A stretch of 64,000 bases of DNA from contig VHAT01000011.1 of the NCBI GenBank assembly GCA_016872195.1, forward strand, positions 1 through 64,000, written 5' to 3'. Made by a program: the position numbers and the translations under genes. Shown in pieces: positions 1 to 8,047 of this stretch (position 1 is the first letter of the stretch; the number at the start of each line of letters is the position of its first letter). This DNA is from Sphingomonadales bacterium. Its GTDB lineage: Bacteria; Bacteroidota; Bacteroidia; Chitinophagales; Chitinophagaceae. The notes beneath the pieces are model-generated. The model searched no databases. It was given only the letters and a program-made list of their open reading frames with translations, and was not told the origin of the DNA.

Positions 1-14
1 AATTTTACCGGTCT

Positions 15-467
15 ATGCCTCGTGTTGCTGCCTCTACCGAAAAGAAGATCACTGCCTTGCTAAAGCGTCAGGCGCTTAGTGTAACCGAAAGTCGTAAACG
101 CATTCTTCAGTATTTCTTAGACCAGCCCGGCGCCCTTTCTCATGGGGATATCGAAAAAAAAGCGGGAACGACCTTTGATCGAGTCACTATCTATCGCACC
201 CTGCAGACCTTTGTGGACCGGGGTCTGATCCACACTATACCCTCGGCGGATAACGCGGTACGCTATGCCTTATGCAAAGACGAGTGTGGCGACGGGCATC
301 ACCGCCATGAGCATATTCATTTTGTCTGTCAGCAATGTCATCACACCTTCTGTTTATACGAAGTGGTGACCCCGGTACTGAAATTGCCGAAAGGGTATAG
401 TCCCCGACAAGTAGAGGTATTGGTACAGGGAAAATGCAAGGACTGCACGGAGACTGATAAGAAGTGA
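15..467 (+). CDS. Fur-family transcriptional regulator
   Basis: A 150-residue protein of normal Fur/Zur/PerR length. Residues about 15-85 form the winged-helix DNA-binding part (segment TFDRVTIYRTLQTF is the typical recognition helix region). The C-terminal half is metal-binding: a His-rich stretch HHRHEHIHF is followed by CQQC and, near the end, CKDC, the two CxxC pairs of the structural zinc site. The family represses genes for metal uptake or peroxide defence when metal is bound; which metal is sensed here cannot be told from sequence. It begins only 14 bases into the window, so its promoter is not seen. The next gene is a lipoprotein 58 bases downstream on the same strand. Confidence 0.9.
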   Translation: MPRVAASTEKKITALLKRQALSVTESRKRILQYFLDQPGALSHGDIEKKAGTTFDRVTIYRTLQTFVDRGLIHTIPSADNAVRYALCKDECGDGHHRHEHIHFVCQQCHHTFCLYEVVTPVLKLPKGYSPRQVEVLVQGKCKDCTETDKK

Positions 468-505
468 CCGGAGTCATAGTCTGCTACAATTCTACTTGGT
501 AGTTT

Positions 506-525
506 ACCGGATATAATGATCCGGT
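506..525 (+). promoter_or_regulatory. Inverted repeat abutting a start codon
   Basis: A perfect 7-base inverted repeat, ACCGGAT-N6-ATCCGGT, ends at the base before the ATG at 526. In RNA it would form a hairpin over the ribosome landing zone; in DNA it could be an operator for a dimeric regulator. The Fur-family gene just upstream is an obvious but untested candidate. No T-run follows, so it is not an intrinsic terminator. Confidence 0.4.
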
Positions 526-1179
526 ATGAAAAAACGCAGTGTTCTCTATTGCTCGGTGGCCTTGTTTGTTCTTATAGCGGCTTGTTCCTCTGCTTCTCGA
601 ATAACCAGCTCTTGGTCTCCTCGTCCAACGACTCCGGTCTTATTTAAAAAACTGATCGTATTGGGATTGGTACACGACCGGGATCGTAGTTTACGCGAGC
701 ATATGGAATATTCCCTGACAGCCGATCTTCGTTCGCATGGTCAAGAAGCGGTATGTGCTTGCGAACTATATGGGCCCAAGGAGTTCGATCAGCTGACCGA
801 GGCGGAAGCCCTTTTAAAACTTTCTCGCTCCGGTATAGACGGTGTCCTTACGGTCGTATTGCTCGACAAGGAGCGCGAGCGCTACTATGTGCCAGGACAA
901 ATGCAGTTTACACCCTATGGTTTTTATTATGATCGGTTCTGGGGCTATTCTCGTACGTTGTACGGGCGTATCTATTCTCCGGGCTATTACCTGACCAATA
1001 CCCGCTATTTCTGGGAAAGCAACCTCTATGATCTCTCGGATGGTAAGCTGATCTATTCTGCGCAAAGCCAGAGTTTCGATCCGGCCTCGTCGGATCAGTT
1101 GGGTAAGGAATATGGAAAGTTGATCGTGGAAGATATCATCAACAAGGGCGTTATCGTTGTTTCTTCCATACCCAAATAA
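526..1179 (+). CDS. Lipoprotein of unknown function
   Basis: A 217-residue protein with a lipoprotein signal: basic start MKKR, hydrophobic core, then lipobox LIAAC with Cys at about residue 20. It is therefore likely anchored in the envelope. The mature part has an aromatic-rich stretch (many Tyr/Phe/Trp around residues 122-165) and a C-terminal segment that looks like the DUF4136-type lipoprotein pattern (a strand with WESNLYDL, then GKLIYSAQS), but the assignment is tentative. It follows the Fur-family gene by 58 bases. Its last 29 bases overlap the end of the convergent phosphatidyltransferase gene. No catalytic motif is visible. Confidence 0.8.
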   Translation: MKKRSVLYCSVALFVLIAACSSASRITSSWSPRPTTPVLFKKLIVLGLVHDRDRSLREHMEYSLTADLRSHGQEAVCACELYGPKEFDQLTEAEALLKLSRSGIDGVLTVVLLDKERERYYVPGQMQFTPYGFYYDRFWGYSRTLYGRIYSPGYYLTNTRYFWESNLYDLSDGKLIYSAQSQSFDPASSDQLGKEYGKLIVEDIINKGVIVVSSIPK

Positions 1180-1729
1180 GCCCCTTGACATCAGTAGCCC
1201 ATTCTTTGAACCAGTATACCAGCACGATCTCTTCGATTAGTTCTAGTAGGGTAATAGAGACTGCCGCATAGAATAAGGGGTAATTAACGGCCTCAAAAAA
1301 ATAGAAGCTCAAAATAAAAAGCCCTTGTGCCAGGGCAGCCAGTTTAGCCAGTCGGGTGTGAAAGCTCGAGATCCGCCCATAGCGATAAAGGGCAAATCCG
1401 GTTTGGATCAAGAATAACAGCAATAAAGGGAGAAACCAAGCAAGCTGTTCGGTAAACAGCTCCGGTCTTTTCATAAAAAGACCTGCCGTTGTGATCAGTA
1501 CGGTCAGATCATCTCCAATAGAGTCCAGGCGGGCCCCCAGGGCACTATTGACTCGAAACATACGAGCTAGCACCCCATCGATCAGGTCGGTAAAAAAACT
1601 TAGCCCGACCAACCATTTGAACCAAGTAGGAGGTCCATACAGCAATAATACCATCATTACCGGTGCAGCTGCAATGCGGTATAGGGTGATCCCATTGATC
1701 ATGTAATAGGCGAAGGGTCGTTTTTTCAT
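1151..1729 (-). CDS. CDP-alcohol phosphatidyltransferase family protein
   Basis: A 192-residue integral membrane enzyme. It carries the complete family signature DxxDGxxARx8GxxxDxxxD at residues 48-73 (D48, D51, G52, A55, R56, G65, D69, D73), which binds the CDP group and two metal ions. Several hydrophobic helices surround it, as expected. The family transfers a phosphatidyl group from CDP-diacylglycerol to an alcohol (glycerol phosphate, serine or inositol derivatives); the acceptor cannot be told here. Its ATG overlaps the stop of the upstream phosphoribosyltransferase gene (ATGA overlap), so the two are co-transcribed and probably translationally coupled. Confidence 0.9.
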   Translation of the reverse strand: MKKRPFAYYMINGITLYRIAAAPVMMVLLLYGPPTWFKWLVGLSFFTDLIDGVLARMFRVNSALGARLDSIGDDLTVLITTAGLFMKRPELFTEQLAWFLPLLLLFLIQTGFALYRYGRISSFHTRLAKLAALAQGLFILSFYFFEAVNYPLFYAAVSITLLELIEEIVLVYWFKEWATDVKGLIWVWKKQR

Positions 1730-2370
1730 GGGGGACTAACGGAATTGAGCGACTGGTTTGCGTTGTGGAGCAGGTTGCTTACCTCTTGATCGCTTACCTG
1801 CGGAAACTGTTCGTAGAATCTTCCCACTCCAATAAACGGGTCGGGATAATAGCAACTGATCAGTTTATCTACTTCAGGCTCTAATTTTCGTTTTGCTTGT
1901 AGTGAGCATACCGGTACGGCTACGATCAGCCGTTCGGGATCTTGTTTACGAATAGCTCGTACGGCAGCCAGCAGGGTATGTCCTGTAGCGATCCCATCAT
2001 CGGTAATAATTACTTGTTTTTGCCCTGGCGAAAGCGGTCGATCTTTCCCGGTCAGTATCCGATAACGCGCCTTTAATTCTTTTTTGATCTTTTCTTGTTG
2101 CTGCAAAATATACTCCGGTCGTACCCCGCTTTTCTCTTCGAGAACGACTTCATCTTCGCAAATTACTCCTATGGCAAACTCCGGATCGCCGGGGTAGCCG
2201 ATCTTTTTGGCCATTAGCAGATCAATGGGTACTTGTAGTTCTTTAGCGATCGCACAGCCGATAGGGACCCCTCCGCGCGGAATGGCCAGCACAATAGTGC
2301 CTGGCCTCTTGTAGGCCTGTAGTTTTATGGCCAGCGCCCGGGCTGCCTCGCTTCGGTCTGTAAAATACAT
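1726..2370 (-). CDS. Phosphoribosyltransferase-family protein
   Basis: About 214 residues from the ATG at 2370 (MYFTDRSEAAR); a longer reading from TTG at 2385 adds only five residues and is less likely. The type I PRTase fold is shown by the early loop IPRGGVPIG and the PRPP-binding motif VIITDDGIATGHT, which has two acidic residues followed by a short glycine/threonine loop. Stand-alone proteins of this kind are widespread in bacteria, often fused to or beside hydrolases, and the true substrate is unknown. The stop overlaps the start of the phosphatidyltransferase gene by four bases, implying one operon. Confidence 0.85.
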   Translation of the reverse strand: MYFTDRSEAARALAIKLQAYKRPGTIVLAIPRGGVPIGCAIAKELQVPIDLLMAKKIGYPGDPEFAIGVICEDEVVLEEKSGVRPEYILQQQEKIKKELKARYRILTGKDRPLSPGQKQVIITDDGIATGHTLLAAVRAIRKQDPERLIVAVPVCSLQAKRKLEPEVDKLISCYYPDPFIGVGRFYEQFPQVSDQEVSNLLHNANQSLNSVSPP

Positions 2371-2443
2371 AGTTGAAGCAGACAAGATAAAATCGATATA
2401 CCATTGGAGAACTGATACAGGTGTACCGGCAGTATGATCTTTC

Positions 2444-3175
2444 TCAGCGAGGAGTGGCCGCTATCAGATCTCGAATAACTACCGAGGCAGCTACCGCACC
2501 AAAGGTGGCCGGTAAATATGAGATCGTGCCGTAAGCTGATTTCTTATAATTGCTCCCATCGGTAAGCATCAGACTTTCTTTGATGGGTTTTTCCGGGGAG
2601 AAAACCACTTTTATCCCTTTTCGGATACCATGGCGTTGCTTTAGTTGTTTGCGAATTTGCTGGGCAAAAGGGCAATTGTAAGTCTTGGAGATATCGACCA
2701 CTTGCAGGCGGGTGGGATCTAGTTTTGCCCCGGCGCCCATACTGCTGACAAGCGGAATCCCACTGTCAAAAGCCATTTTGATAAAGGTGAGTTTGGGGGT
2801 AATACTGTCAATGGCATCGATGATATAATCGGGCCGACGTGCCAATTGGGTGGCTACCATTTCGGGGGAAACAAAGGAGGTAACGACTTCGATCTCCAAT
2901 TCAGGATTAATGGCCAGCAGGCGCTCTTGCATCAGTGCGGCCTTGGACATTCCGTGTGTAGTGGCCAGGGCGGGTAATTGACGATTTCTATTGGAGGGAT
3001 CGACCGTATCTCCGTCAATAATGGTCATTTTCCCTATGCCGCTACGGGCAATAAACTCTGCAGCGTAGGAGCCTACACCCCCCAGCCCTACGACCATAAC
3101 ATGCGCGTTATTCAGCTGTCGAACGGCCGTTTCTCCTATGAGCAGCGAAGTACGAGAAAGCCAAGAAATGTCCAT
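2444..3175 (-). CDS. tcdA: tRNA threonylcarbamoyladenosine dehydratase (ThiF/TcdA family)
   Basis: About 243 residues from the ATG at 3175 (MDISWLSRTSLLIG), which matches the family's usual start; the reading frame stays open upstream to a TTG at 3262 but that extension has no family similarity. The E1-like adenylation fold is clear: nucleotide loop VVGLGGVGSYAAEFI, then IDGDTVDPSNRNRQ, then DAIDSITPK. TcdA uses ATP to cyclise t6A to ct6A at position 37 of ANN-decoding tRNAs. The Cys in the segment TYNCPFAQQIRKQLK agrees with TcdA rather than ThiF or MoeB. It is transcribed divergently from the SWIB-domain gene across a 147-base gap. Confidence 0.87.
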   Translation of the reverse strand: MDISWLSRTSLLIGETAVRQLNNAHVMVVGLGGVGSYAAEFIARSGIGKMTIIDGDTVDPSNRNRQLPALATTHGMSKAALMQERLLAINPELEIEVVTSFVSPEMVATQLARRPDYIIDAIDSITPKLTFIKMAFDSGIPLVSSMGAGAKLDPTRLQVVDISKTYNCPFAQQIRKQLKQRHGIRKGIKVVFSPEKPIKESLMLTDGSNYKKSAYGTISYLPATFGAVAASVVIRDLIAATPR

Positions 3176-3247
3176 AGTGCAAAGCAAGGGAATTGTCGGC
3201 AGTTTATAGTAATCCCCATAGGTGGATAGAAAAAAATCAGTAGGGAA

Positions 3248-3277
3248 TTTGCCGTGCGACAAAAAAATCTATATTTG
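3248..3277 (+). promoter_or_regulatory. Bacteroidota-type promoter of the SWIB-domain gene
   Basis: A -33 element TTTG at 3248-3251 and a -7 element TATATTTG (matches TAnnTTTG) at 3270-3277 are separated by 18 bases, close to the spacing known for the Bacteroidota primary sigma factor. Transcription would start near 3282, giving a leader of about 40 bases. Confidence 0.6.
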
Positions 3278-3322
3278 ATACCGGAAAAGCTCTTTACCCA
3301 TTAACATTCTAAATTTAGAAAA

Positions 3323-3715
3323 ATGGCAACCAAGAAAAAAGCGGCAAAAAAAGCTGCTAAAAAGCCTGCTAAAAAAGCTGCTAAGAAAGTAGCTAAGAAA
3401 GCAGCAAAGAAGAAGCCTGCTAAAAAAGCGGCTAAGAAAAAACCTGCTAAGAAAAAGTCTGCACGTAAGCCCAATGCGGCTTTCATGAAGGCGATGACTC
3501 CCAGCGCAGCTCTCGCTGCTGTAGTAGGTTCTAAACCCCTCGCTCGTACCGAGGCTGTTAAGAAGATTTGGGGCTATATCAAGGCCAACAAACTTCAGGA
3601 CAACAAGAACAGACGTATGGTTAACACCGATGCTAAGCTGAAAGCAGTATTCGGTAACAAAGGCCAAGTGTCTATGTTCGACATTGCTAAATACCTCGGT
3701 AAGAACCTGAGCTAA
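3323..3715 (+). CDS. SWIB-domain protein with Lys/Ala-rich histone-H1-like N-terminus
   Basis: A 130-residue, extremely basic protein. Residues 3-50 are an almost pure run of Lys, Ala and Pro in KKAAKK/KKPAKK units, like the tails of histone H1 and chlamydial Hc proteins. Residues about 55-130 form a SWIB/MDM2 fold (TPSAALAAVVG, LARTEAVKKIWGYIK, KLKAVFG, MFDIAKYLGKNL). The tail should bind DNA non-specifically and the SWIB fold usually mediates protein contacts; a role in nucleoid organisation is inferred. It is a single-gene transcript with its own promoter and a strong terminator (3736-3766). The antisense frames here are shadows of the Lys codons. Confidence 0.88.
   Translation: MATKKKAAKKAAKKPAKKAAKKVAKKAAKKKPAKKAAKKKPAKKKSARKPNAAFMKAMTPSAALAAVVGSKPLARTEAVKKIWGYIKANKLQDNKNRRMVNTDAKLKAVFGNKGQVSMFDIAKYLGKNLS
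3325..3470 (+). repeat. Low-complexity coding repeat (AAG/AAA-GCT/CCT codons)
   Basis: Imperfect short tandem repeats made of Lys and Ala/Pro codons, encoding the histone-like tail of the SWIB protein. Such tracts change length by slippage, so related strains may differ here. Confidence 0.75.
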
Positions 3716-3735
3716 ACTAGCGATCACTGAACTTG

Positions 3736-3766
3736 AAAAGCTATCCATTTGGGTAGCTTTTTTATT
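3736..3766 (+). terminator. Rho-independent terminator after the SWIB gene
   Basis: An 11-pair stem (AAAAGCTATCC with GGGTAGCTTTT, one G-T pair) with an ATTT loop at 3747-3750, followed directly by TTATTTT. It lies 20 bases after the SWIB stop codon. Because the stem starts with an A-run and ends with a T-run it may also serve the opposite strand, where the histidine kinase gene ends at 3776. Confidence 0.85.
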
Positions 3767-3775
3767 TTATACCGT

Positions 3776-5686
3776 TTATGGATGGGGAAGCTCCAGTATA
3801 AAGCAAGTCCCCTTTCCTGTGGGATTATTTTTGATGATCAGTCGACCGCTATTCAATTGGGCGAACTCCAGACAAATGCGCAATCCCAGGCCGGTTCCCT
3901 CTTCTCCTGCTGTTCCTAATTGTGTTTCGATGGGAGTATTTCCGTGCAAGGCCTCTATTGTTTCTCTGCTGATGCCTTCTCCCGAATCAGTTACGGACAG
4001 TATAGTGGTAGCGCCTTGATGATGGGCACTAATATCTATGATTGTGCCGTCAGGACTATACTTGATGGCATTGTACACCAGGTTCCGTACCATAAAGGAG
4101 AATTGATTGGGATCGGCCCATACGATTTCATCAACAGCAGCCCGATACTGCAACTGGAGATTCTTTTCTTTGGCAGCATTTTCATATAGCCTGATCACCT
4201 CCTCGATCTCTGTACCGACGTTAATCGATCGGGGCTGCGTCTGGGCCTTCTTCATTTGTAGCTTAGCCCAGAGAATCAGGTTGTCGGCCATTTTGGTGGT
4301 ATCATCCAATTGTTGCTCCAGCTCGTTCCCGAATTGAATAAGTTGTCCGCGGCTGATCAGGTCTCCTCCGGTCTTTAGAAGTCCCACGTAGCTTTTTAAC
4401 CCCTGAAGGGGCGCTTTGATATCATGTGAGAGGATGCTGAGAAATTTGTTCTTGAGTCCATTGAGCTCTTCCAGCTGCTGATTTTGTCTTCGCACCATGG
4501 CACGTTGTTCGGTCAACAGACCATTCGCTTTTCGCAGCTTTATCACATTGTAGGTTAAAACGATCGATAGTACCAGTAAGCTGATCAAAAAAATGACCGT
4601 CATACGAGTACGGCTGTTTTTTTCTTCGATCAAATTCTGTTGGGTCCGGTTTCTCTCTACCAGTTCGTTAGCGGCATTTTCGAGCGAATCAACCCGAAAC
4701 ATATTTTCCGTAAAGCGAAACATTACTCCCGTTTCTACATTGCTCAACTCTTGCGCGGTAACTCTATAATCATTGATGGTGCGGCGAAGTTCTTGAAGGG
4801 CACCCCGTTTTGAATGGTTCTCGATGATAGCTTCGTAGATGGGCTGCGTATAGTTGAACAGTCTGTTTTCTTTCGCTATTGTAAAGGCTCTTTGTAAATT
4901 CTTTAAGGCTTGCTCATCTTGATTTTTCTCGCTGGCCAGCCGGGCTAAATTGATAAGGGCATCGATCGTGGCCACTTTTTGTGATCCTTCTCCCAGCAGT
5001 TTCGAGATCGAAAGTGTTTTGTTATACCAAAAGGCAGCCCCCTCTTTATCGTTCTGCGCCAGTTTAATATTACCCATAACCCGGAAGCAAGCCGAGAGCA
5101 CGGTAAAGTTTCTTAAAGAATCATTGATCGCAATGGCCCGCTCTGTCAACTCCGTTGCCTTTTTATATTCTCCGCGGTAGTAATACGTTTCTCCCAGATT
5201 ATGAGTGGTAACTCCAATGCGTTCTTGGGATCCCTTTCTCGAAAAAAAATCAAAGGCCTTGCTGTGGTAAAGTAACTCCTGATCGCGGTCTTGCAGCCTA
5301 CGGTATAAATGCCCAAGTGAAATATAGCATCCGGCTATACCGGTAGAATCATCGATCGTTTTGAATATTTGCAATGAGCGCTGCAGGTTTTTCATGCAGA
5401 GGTAGATCCGCTCTTCGGTCAGCAGCGAACTGGCAACGGCTCTTAGTGAATAGGCCATGCCGGAGGGATAATCTGCCTCTTGACTCAATTGCAGTGCTCG
5501 ATAAGAAAACTCGGCCCCCTGTAAGGGATGTACATACGCTAAATCGCGGGCTAAAGTATTAAGACAATCTACTTTTACTTTGGCCGGGATATCTTTATTA
5601 GCCAAAAATTGTTCTAAGGTATCTGGCTGTTGGCCCAGAACAACAGAACAAAAGAACAAGAATAGAAACGAGATCGAATTCCTCAT
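3776..5686 (-). CDS. Membrane sensor histidine kinase with periplasmic TPR repeats
   Basis: About 636 residues from the ATG at 5686 (MRNSISFLFLFF), which places a proper signal peptide at the N-terminus; the longer frame begins at a TTG and lacks one. After the signal peptide come tetratricopeptide-like repeats (about residues 40-320), a transmembrane helix near 360-380, a coiled coil, a HisKA domain with phospho-accepting His in ILSHDIKAPL (about 418), and a HATPase domain with N-box NLVYNAIKYSP, DSGEGIS and GTGLGLRICLEF. This TPR-HK layout is common in Bacteroidota. No response regulator gene adjoins it. The next kinase gene lies 47 bases upstream on the same strand, so they may be co-transcribed. 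Confidence 0.9.
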   Translation of the reverse strand: MRNSISFLFLFFCSVVLGQQPDTLEQFLANKDIPAKVKVDCLNTLARDLAYVHPLQGAEFSYRALQLSQEADYPSGMAYSLRAVASSLLTEERIYLCMKNLQRSLQIFKTIDDSTGIAGCYISLGHLYRRLQDRDQELLYHSKAFDFFSRKGSQERIGVTTHNLGETYYYRGEYKKATELTERAIAINDSLRNFTVLSACFRVMGNIKLAQNDKEGAAFWYNKTLSISKLLGEGSQKVATIDALINLARLASEKNQDEQALKNLQRAFTIAKENRLFNYTQPIYEAIIENHSKRGALQELRRTINDYRVTAQELSNVETGVMFRFTENMFRVDSLENAANELVERNRTQQNLIEEKNSRTRMTVIFLISLLVLSIVLTYNVIKLRKANGLLTEQRAMVRRQNQQLEELNGLKNKFLSILSHDIKAPLQGLKSYVGLLKTGGDLISRGQLIQFGNELEQQLDDTTKMADNLILWAKLQMKKAQTQPRSINVGTEIEEVIRLYENAAKEKNLQLQYRAAVDEIVWADPNQFSFMVRNLVYNAIKYSPDGTIIDISAHHQGATTILSVTDSGEGISRETIEALHGNTPIETQLGTAGEEGTGLGLRICLEFAQLNSGRLIIKNNPTGKGTCFILELPHP

Positions 5687-5733
5687 CGTAATGATTCGTG
5701 CCTCCCAAGACGTAAATATAGTTGGCAAGCTAT

Positions 5734-7674
5734 TCAATTTAGCGGAAGTTGAATGCTAACTTTATTTCCTTTTCCTGGTTTGGTAGCCAGTGTCATCTTT
5801 CCTTGGTAAAAAGCAACGCGTGAGCGTATAGATTCCAGGCCGATACCCTTTTTGACCGTTGTAAGGTCAAAACCTATCCCATCATCGCTGAATTCAAAGT
5901 GAAACGTATTGTGCTGAAAAAAAAGTTTGATTGTAATCTTCGAGGCTTTGGCATATTTAAAGGAATTCGAGAGCAATTCTTGTAAAATCCGATACACCAT
6001 TATTTTATTGTCCATGTTCAGATTATAGTCTTCGCTTTGGCGATAGATATGGAGCTTCAGTATGGGCTTTTTGATAATATCATAGCTGTCCACTAACTCA
6101 ATGACAGCATCCCGGAGCCCCAGGTCGCGGAGAGCTGGCGGTGCCAGGGTGCGAGACAGCAATCGAACTTGCTCCAGAGCGCTGCGCGCCGATTGTTCGA
6201 GTTGTTGTAACTCGTCGAGATTGGCACTGCTTTTCATTTTGGCCAACCCCAGTCGTAAGCTCAAATACGCCAACACTTGCCCTACCCCGTCGTGGAGGTC
6301 TTGGCCAATTTGTGTCCGTTGCTCTTCTTCGGCCTGTAATTTAGCTTCGATCAGTTCTTTTTCTTTGGCCAGTTTTTCTTCGAGTAGTCTTTTTTCGAGA
6401 GTTCGCACTTCGGTAACATCCCAGTGAATACCTACAGAGCCCCTGACCTTTCCTTTTTTGTCGAATAAGGGAGCGCCGCTGATAATGACAGTTGCCAACT
6501 CTCCATTTTTTCGCTTCAGTTGTATTTCGTAGCCAGATTCAAGCCCTTTCTTACGAATTTTTTGTTGTTGGCTCAAGATCTCTTTACTCTCTTTATTGCC
6601 ACAAAATAGTTTTTCGGCCTCTTTGTCCTTAATATCATTGAACTGATATCCCGTGATCTTTAAGAAAGCATCGTTGGCATAACGAATGTTTTCTTTGTTA
6701 TCGACTTCTAATACTCCCAGCTGCATATTTTCGAATAGCATCCTGTATTTTTCTTCGCTAGATTGGAGCAAGCGATAGGCCGTCTCCATTGCGTTTTTGT
6801 ATTCGAATTCTTTGCTGAGGTCGTAGGTGGCCGCAATGTATCCTATAAATTGGCCACCCGGCAATATTATTGGAATCGCTTCGATGGCGAGATATCGTTG
6901 TTTTCCGGCGCGATCGCGGACCAGTAATTCGGTGTGAATAGCTTCCCTGCGTTTTTTAAGACGATCCCATTCGTTGTACGCTTTTTTTTGACAAGAGGGG
7001 TCAATGACTTCGCCAAAGGCAGAAAGGGATAAGGGCTTCCCCTTTTTTAAATCAAAATAGTCTTGCGCTTTGTTATTGAAGTAAGTGATATTATCGTTTT
7101 CGTCCGATACCCAAATAATGATGGGTAGCCCCTCGGCAATACTTTTGAATCGCTTTTCACTTTCGGAAATATATTCTTTAAAATATTCGGGTTCACTGAT
7201 ATCAGTGATCATACCGGCCCAGACCTCTTGGTCGTAAAGAGGGTCCATCTTTTTTACTACTTCTTCTTGAAGCCAGCGGATCTTACCCGATCTGGGATGT
7301 TGATATTGATATTTAATATTTATTTTTCCGTTCTTCTGCAGCCGCTCCCACTCCTTTTCATACACACCCAGCGAATCGATCAAGACATGATTTCGTTTTT
7401 CTTTTAGGGTAGCTCCTGCTTGTTTGGGTAAAAAACCTAATAGTTTTTCCCAGCGGGGAGAGAAGTAGTTTTTTTCTGGCTGCTTTGGATAGATCAGGTA
7501 GTGGATCGTATCATGCGCTTCTAATAGTGTGTTGAGTTTGAACCGGGCCTCACTGAGTTCTTGCTCTAGTTTTTTCTTTTGCTCAATAAGCCGTCGAGTG
7601 GTCTGCGCAAGGGGATGGCCCTCTTTTTTTTTGCGGGTAGGTGGTGTATTGATTTTATTATTGGCCCGGGGCAT
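5734..7674 (-). CDS. Cytoplasmic multi-PAS sensor histidine kinase (NarL-type, HisKA_3)
   Basis: A 646-residue protein with no transmembrane helix. A short N-terminal coiled coil is followed by three PAS-like domains (about residues 45-150, 165-290 and 310-430; for example the segments WVSDENDNITYFN and LEVDNKENIRYANDAF). Then come a HisKA_3 dimerisation domain with His in GQDLHDGVGQVLAYL (about 461) and an ATPase domain with LQELLSNSFKYAKAS, DDGIGFD and GIGLESIRSR. Kinases of this class normally phosphorylate LuxR/NarL-type response regulators, but none is encoded nearby. The signal is unknown; PAS domains suggest a small ligand, redox state or oxygen. Confidence 0.9.
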   Translation of the reverse strand: MPRANNKINTPPTRKKKEGHPLAQTTRRLIEQKKKLEQELSEARFKLNTLLEAHDTIHYLIYPKQPEKNYFSPRWEKLLGFLPKQAGATLKEKRNHVLIDSLGVYEKEWERLQKNGKINIKYQYQHPRSGKIRWLQEEVVKKMDPLYDQEVWAGMITDISEPEYFKEYISESEKRFKSIAEGLPIIIWVSDENDNITYFNNKAQDYFDLKKGKPLSLSAFGEVIDPSCQKKAYNEWDRLKKRREAIHTELLVRDRAGKQRYLAIEAIPIILPGGQFIGYIAATYDLSKEFEYKNAMETAYRLLQSSEEKYRMLFENMQLGVLEVDNKENIRYANDAFLKITGYQFNDIKDKEAEKLFCGNKESKEILSQQQKIRKKGLESGYEIQLKRKNGELATVIISGAPLFDKKGKVRGSVGIHWDVTEVRTLEKRLLEEKLAKEKELIEAKLQAEEEQRTQIGQDLHDGVGQVLAYLSLRLGLAKMKSSANLDELQQLEQSARSALEQVRLLSRTLAPPALRDLGLRDAVIELVDSYDIIKKPILKLHIYRQSEDYNLNMDNKIMVYRILQELLSNSFKYAKASKITIKLFFQHNTFHFEFSDDGIGFDLTTVKKGIGLESIRSRVAFYQGKMTLATKPGKGNKVSIQLPLN

Positions 7675-7732
7675 TGGAACAAAGGGTTAGACCTTAAAAA
7701 TAAACGAAATACACCCTTTGCCCTATTGATTT

Positions 7733-8047
7733 TTAGTTTTTCTTTCTTCTTTTGAGGGCGAGGCGTAGGGCTTGGTTAAGAAAGCTCTCTATTTTCTCTC
7801 CGGTCAGATGGCCGATCTTTTCTCCAATGGCTGCGGTTCCTAGTTGTAATAAAGTACTAAACCAACTTGGTGTAGCGGGTTCTTTCGTTTCCGAACGGTC
7901 AAGCACTTGACGTAACAACAAGGCGCCGGCCGCTGTTAGTTTTAAGGCATTCCAATCGTGCCGGATCGATCGTTCCAGCTCGAGCCGTTGTAAGCGGAGT
8001 CGCATTTTTTCAAGCTCCAGATCGCGAAGATTTTTAATGGGCTTCAT
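7733..8047 (-). CDS. Small conserved protein of unknown function, envelope-stress cluster
   Basis: 104 residues, basic and mostly helical, without signal peptide. It begins with a charged coiled-coil segment (RDLELEKMRLRLQRLELERSI) and continues with a stretch around SWFSTLLQLGTAAIGEKIGHLTGEKI that may be an amphipathic or weakly membrane-associated helix. Its start overlaps the preceding holin-like gene by 14 bases, so it is the third gene of a three-gene operon. Its position matches that of YqjK-like proteins in ytxH/yqjE-type clusters, but sequence similarity is not evident to me. Confidence 0.7.
   Translation of the reverse strand: MKPIKNLRDLELEKMRLRLQRLELERSIRHDWNALKLTAAGALLLRQVLDRSETKEPATPSWFSTLLQLGTAAIGEKIGHLTGEKIESFLNQALRLALKRRKKN

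Noticed and set aside
814-1191. Minus-strand frame opposite the lipoprotein
   Set aside because: Shadow frame with biased low-complexity composition and no family features; the plus-strand gene has a clear lipobox.
3325-3470. Short repeats resembling a CRISPR or VNTR array
   Set aside because: No regular repeat-spacer spacing; the repeats are codons of a Lys/Ala tail in one frame.
3269-3748. Antisense reading frames (Leu/Phe/Ala-rich) opposite the SWIB gene
   Set aside because: They are the reverse complement of Lys/Ala codon repeats; the plus-strand protein has a known domain, promoter and terminator.
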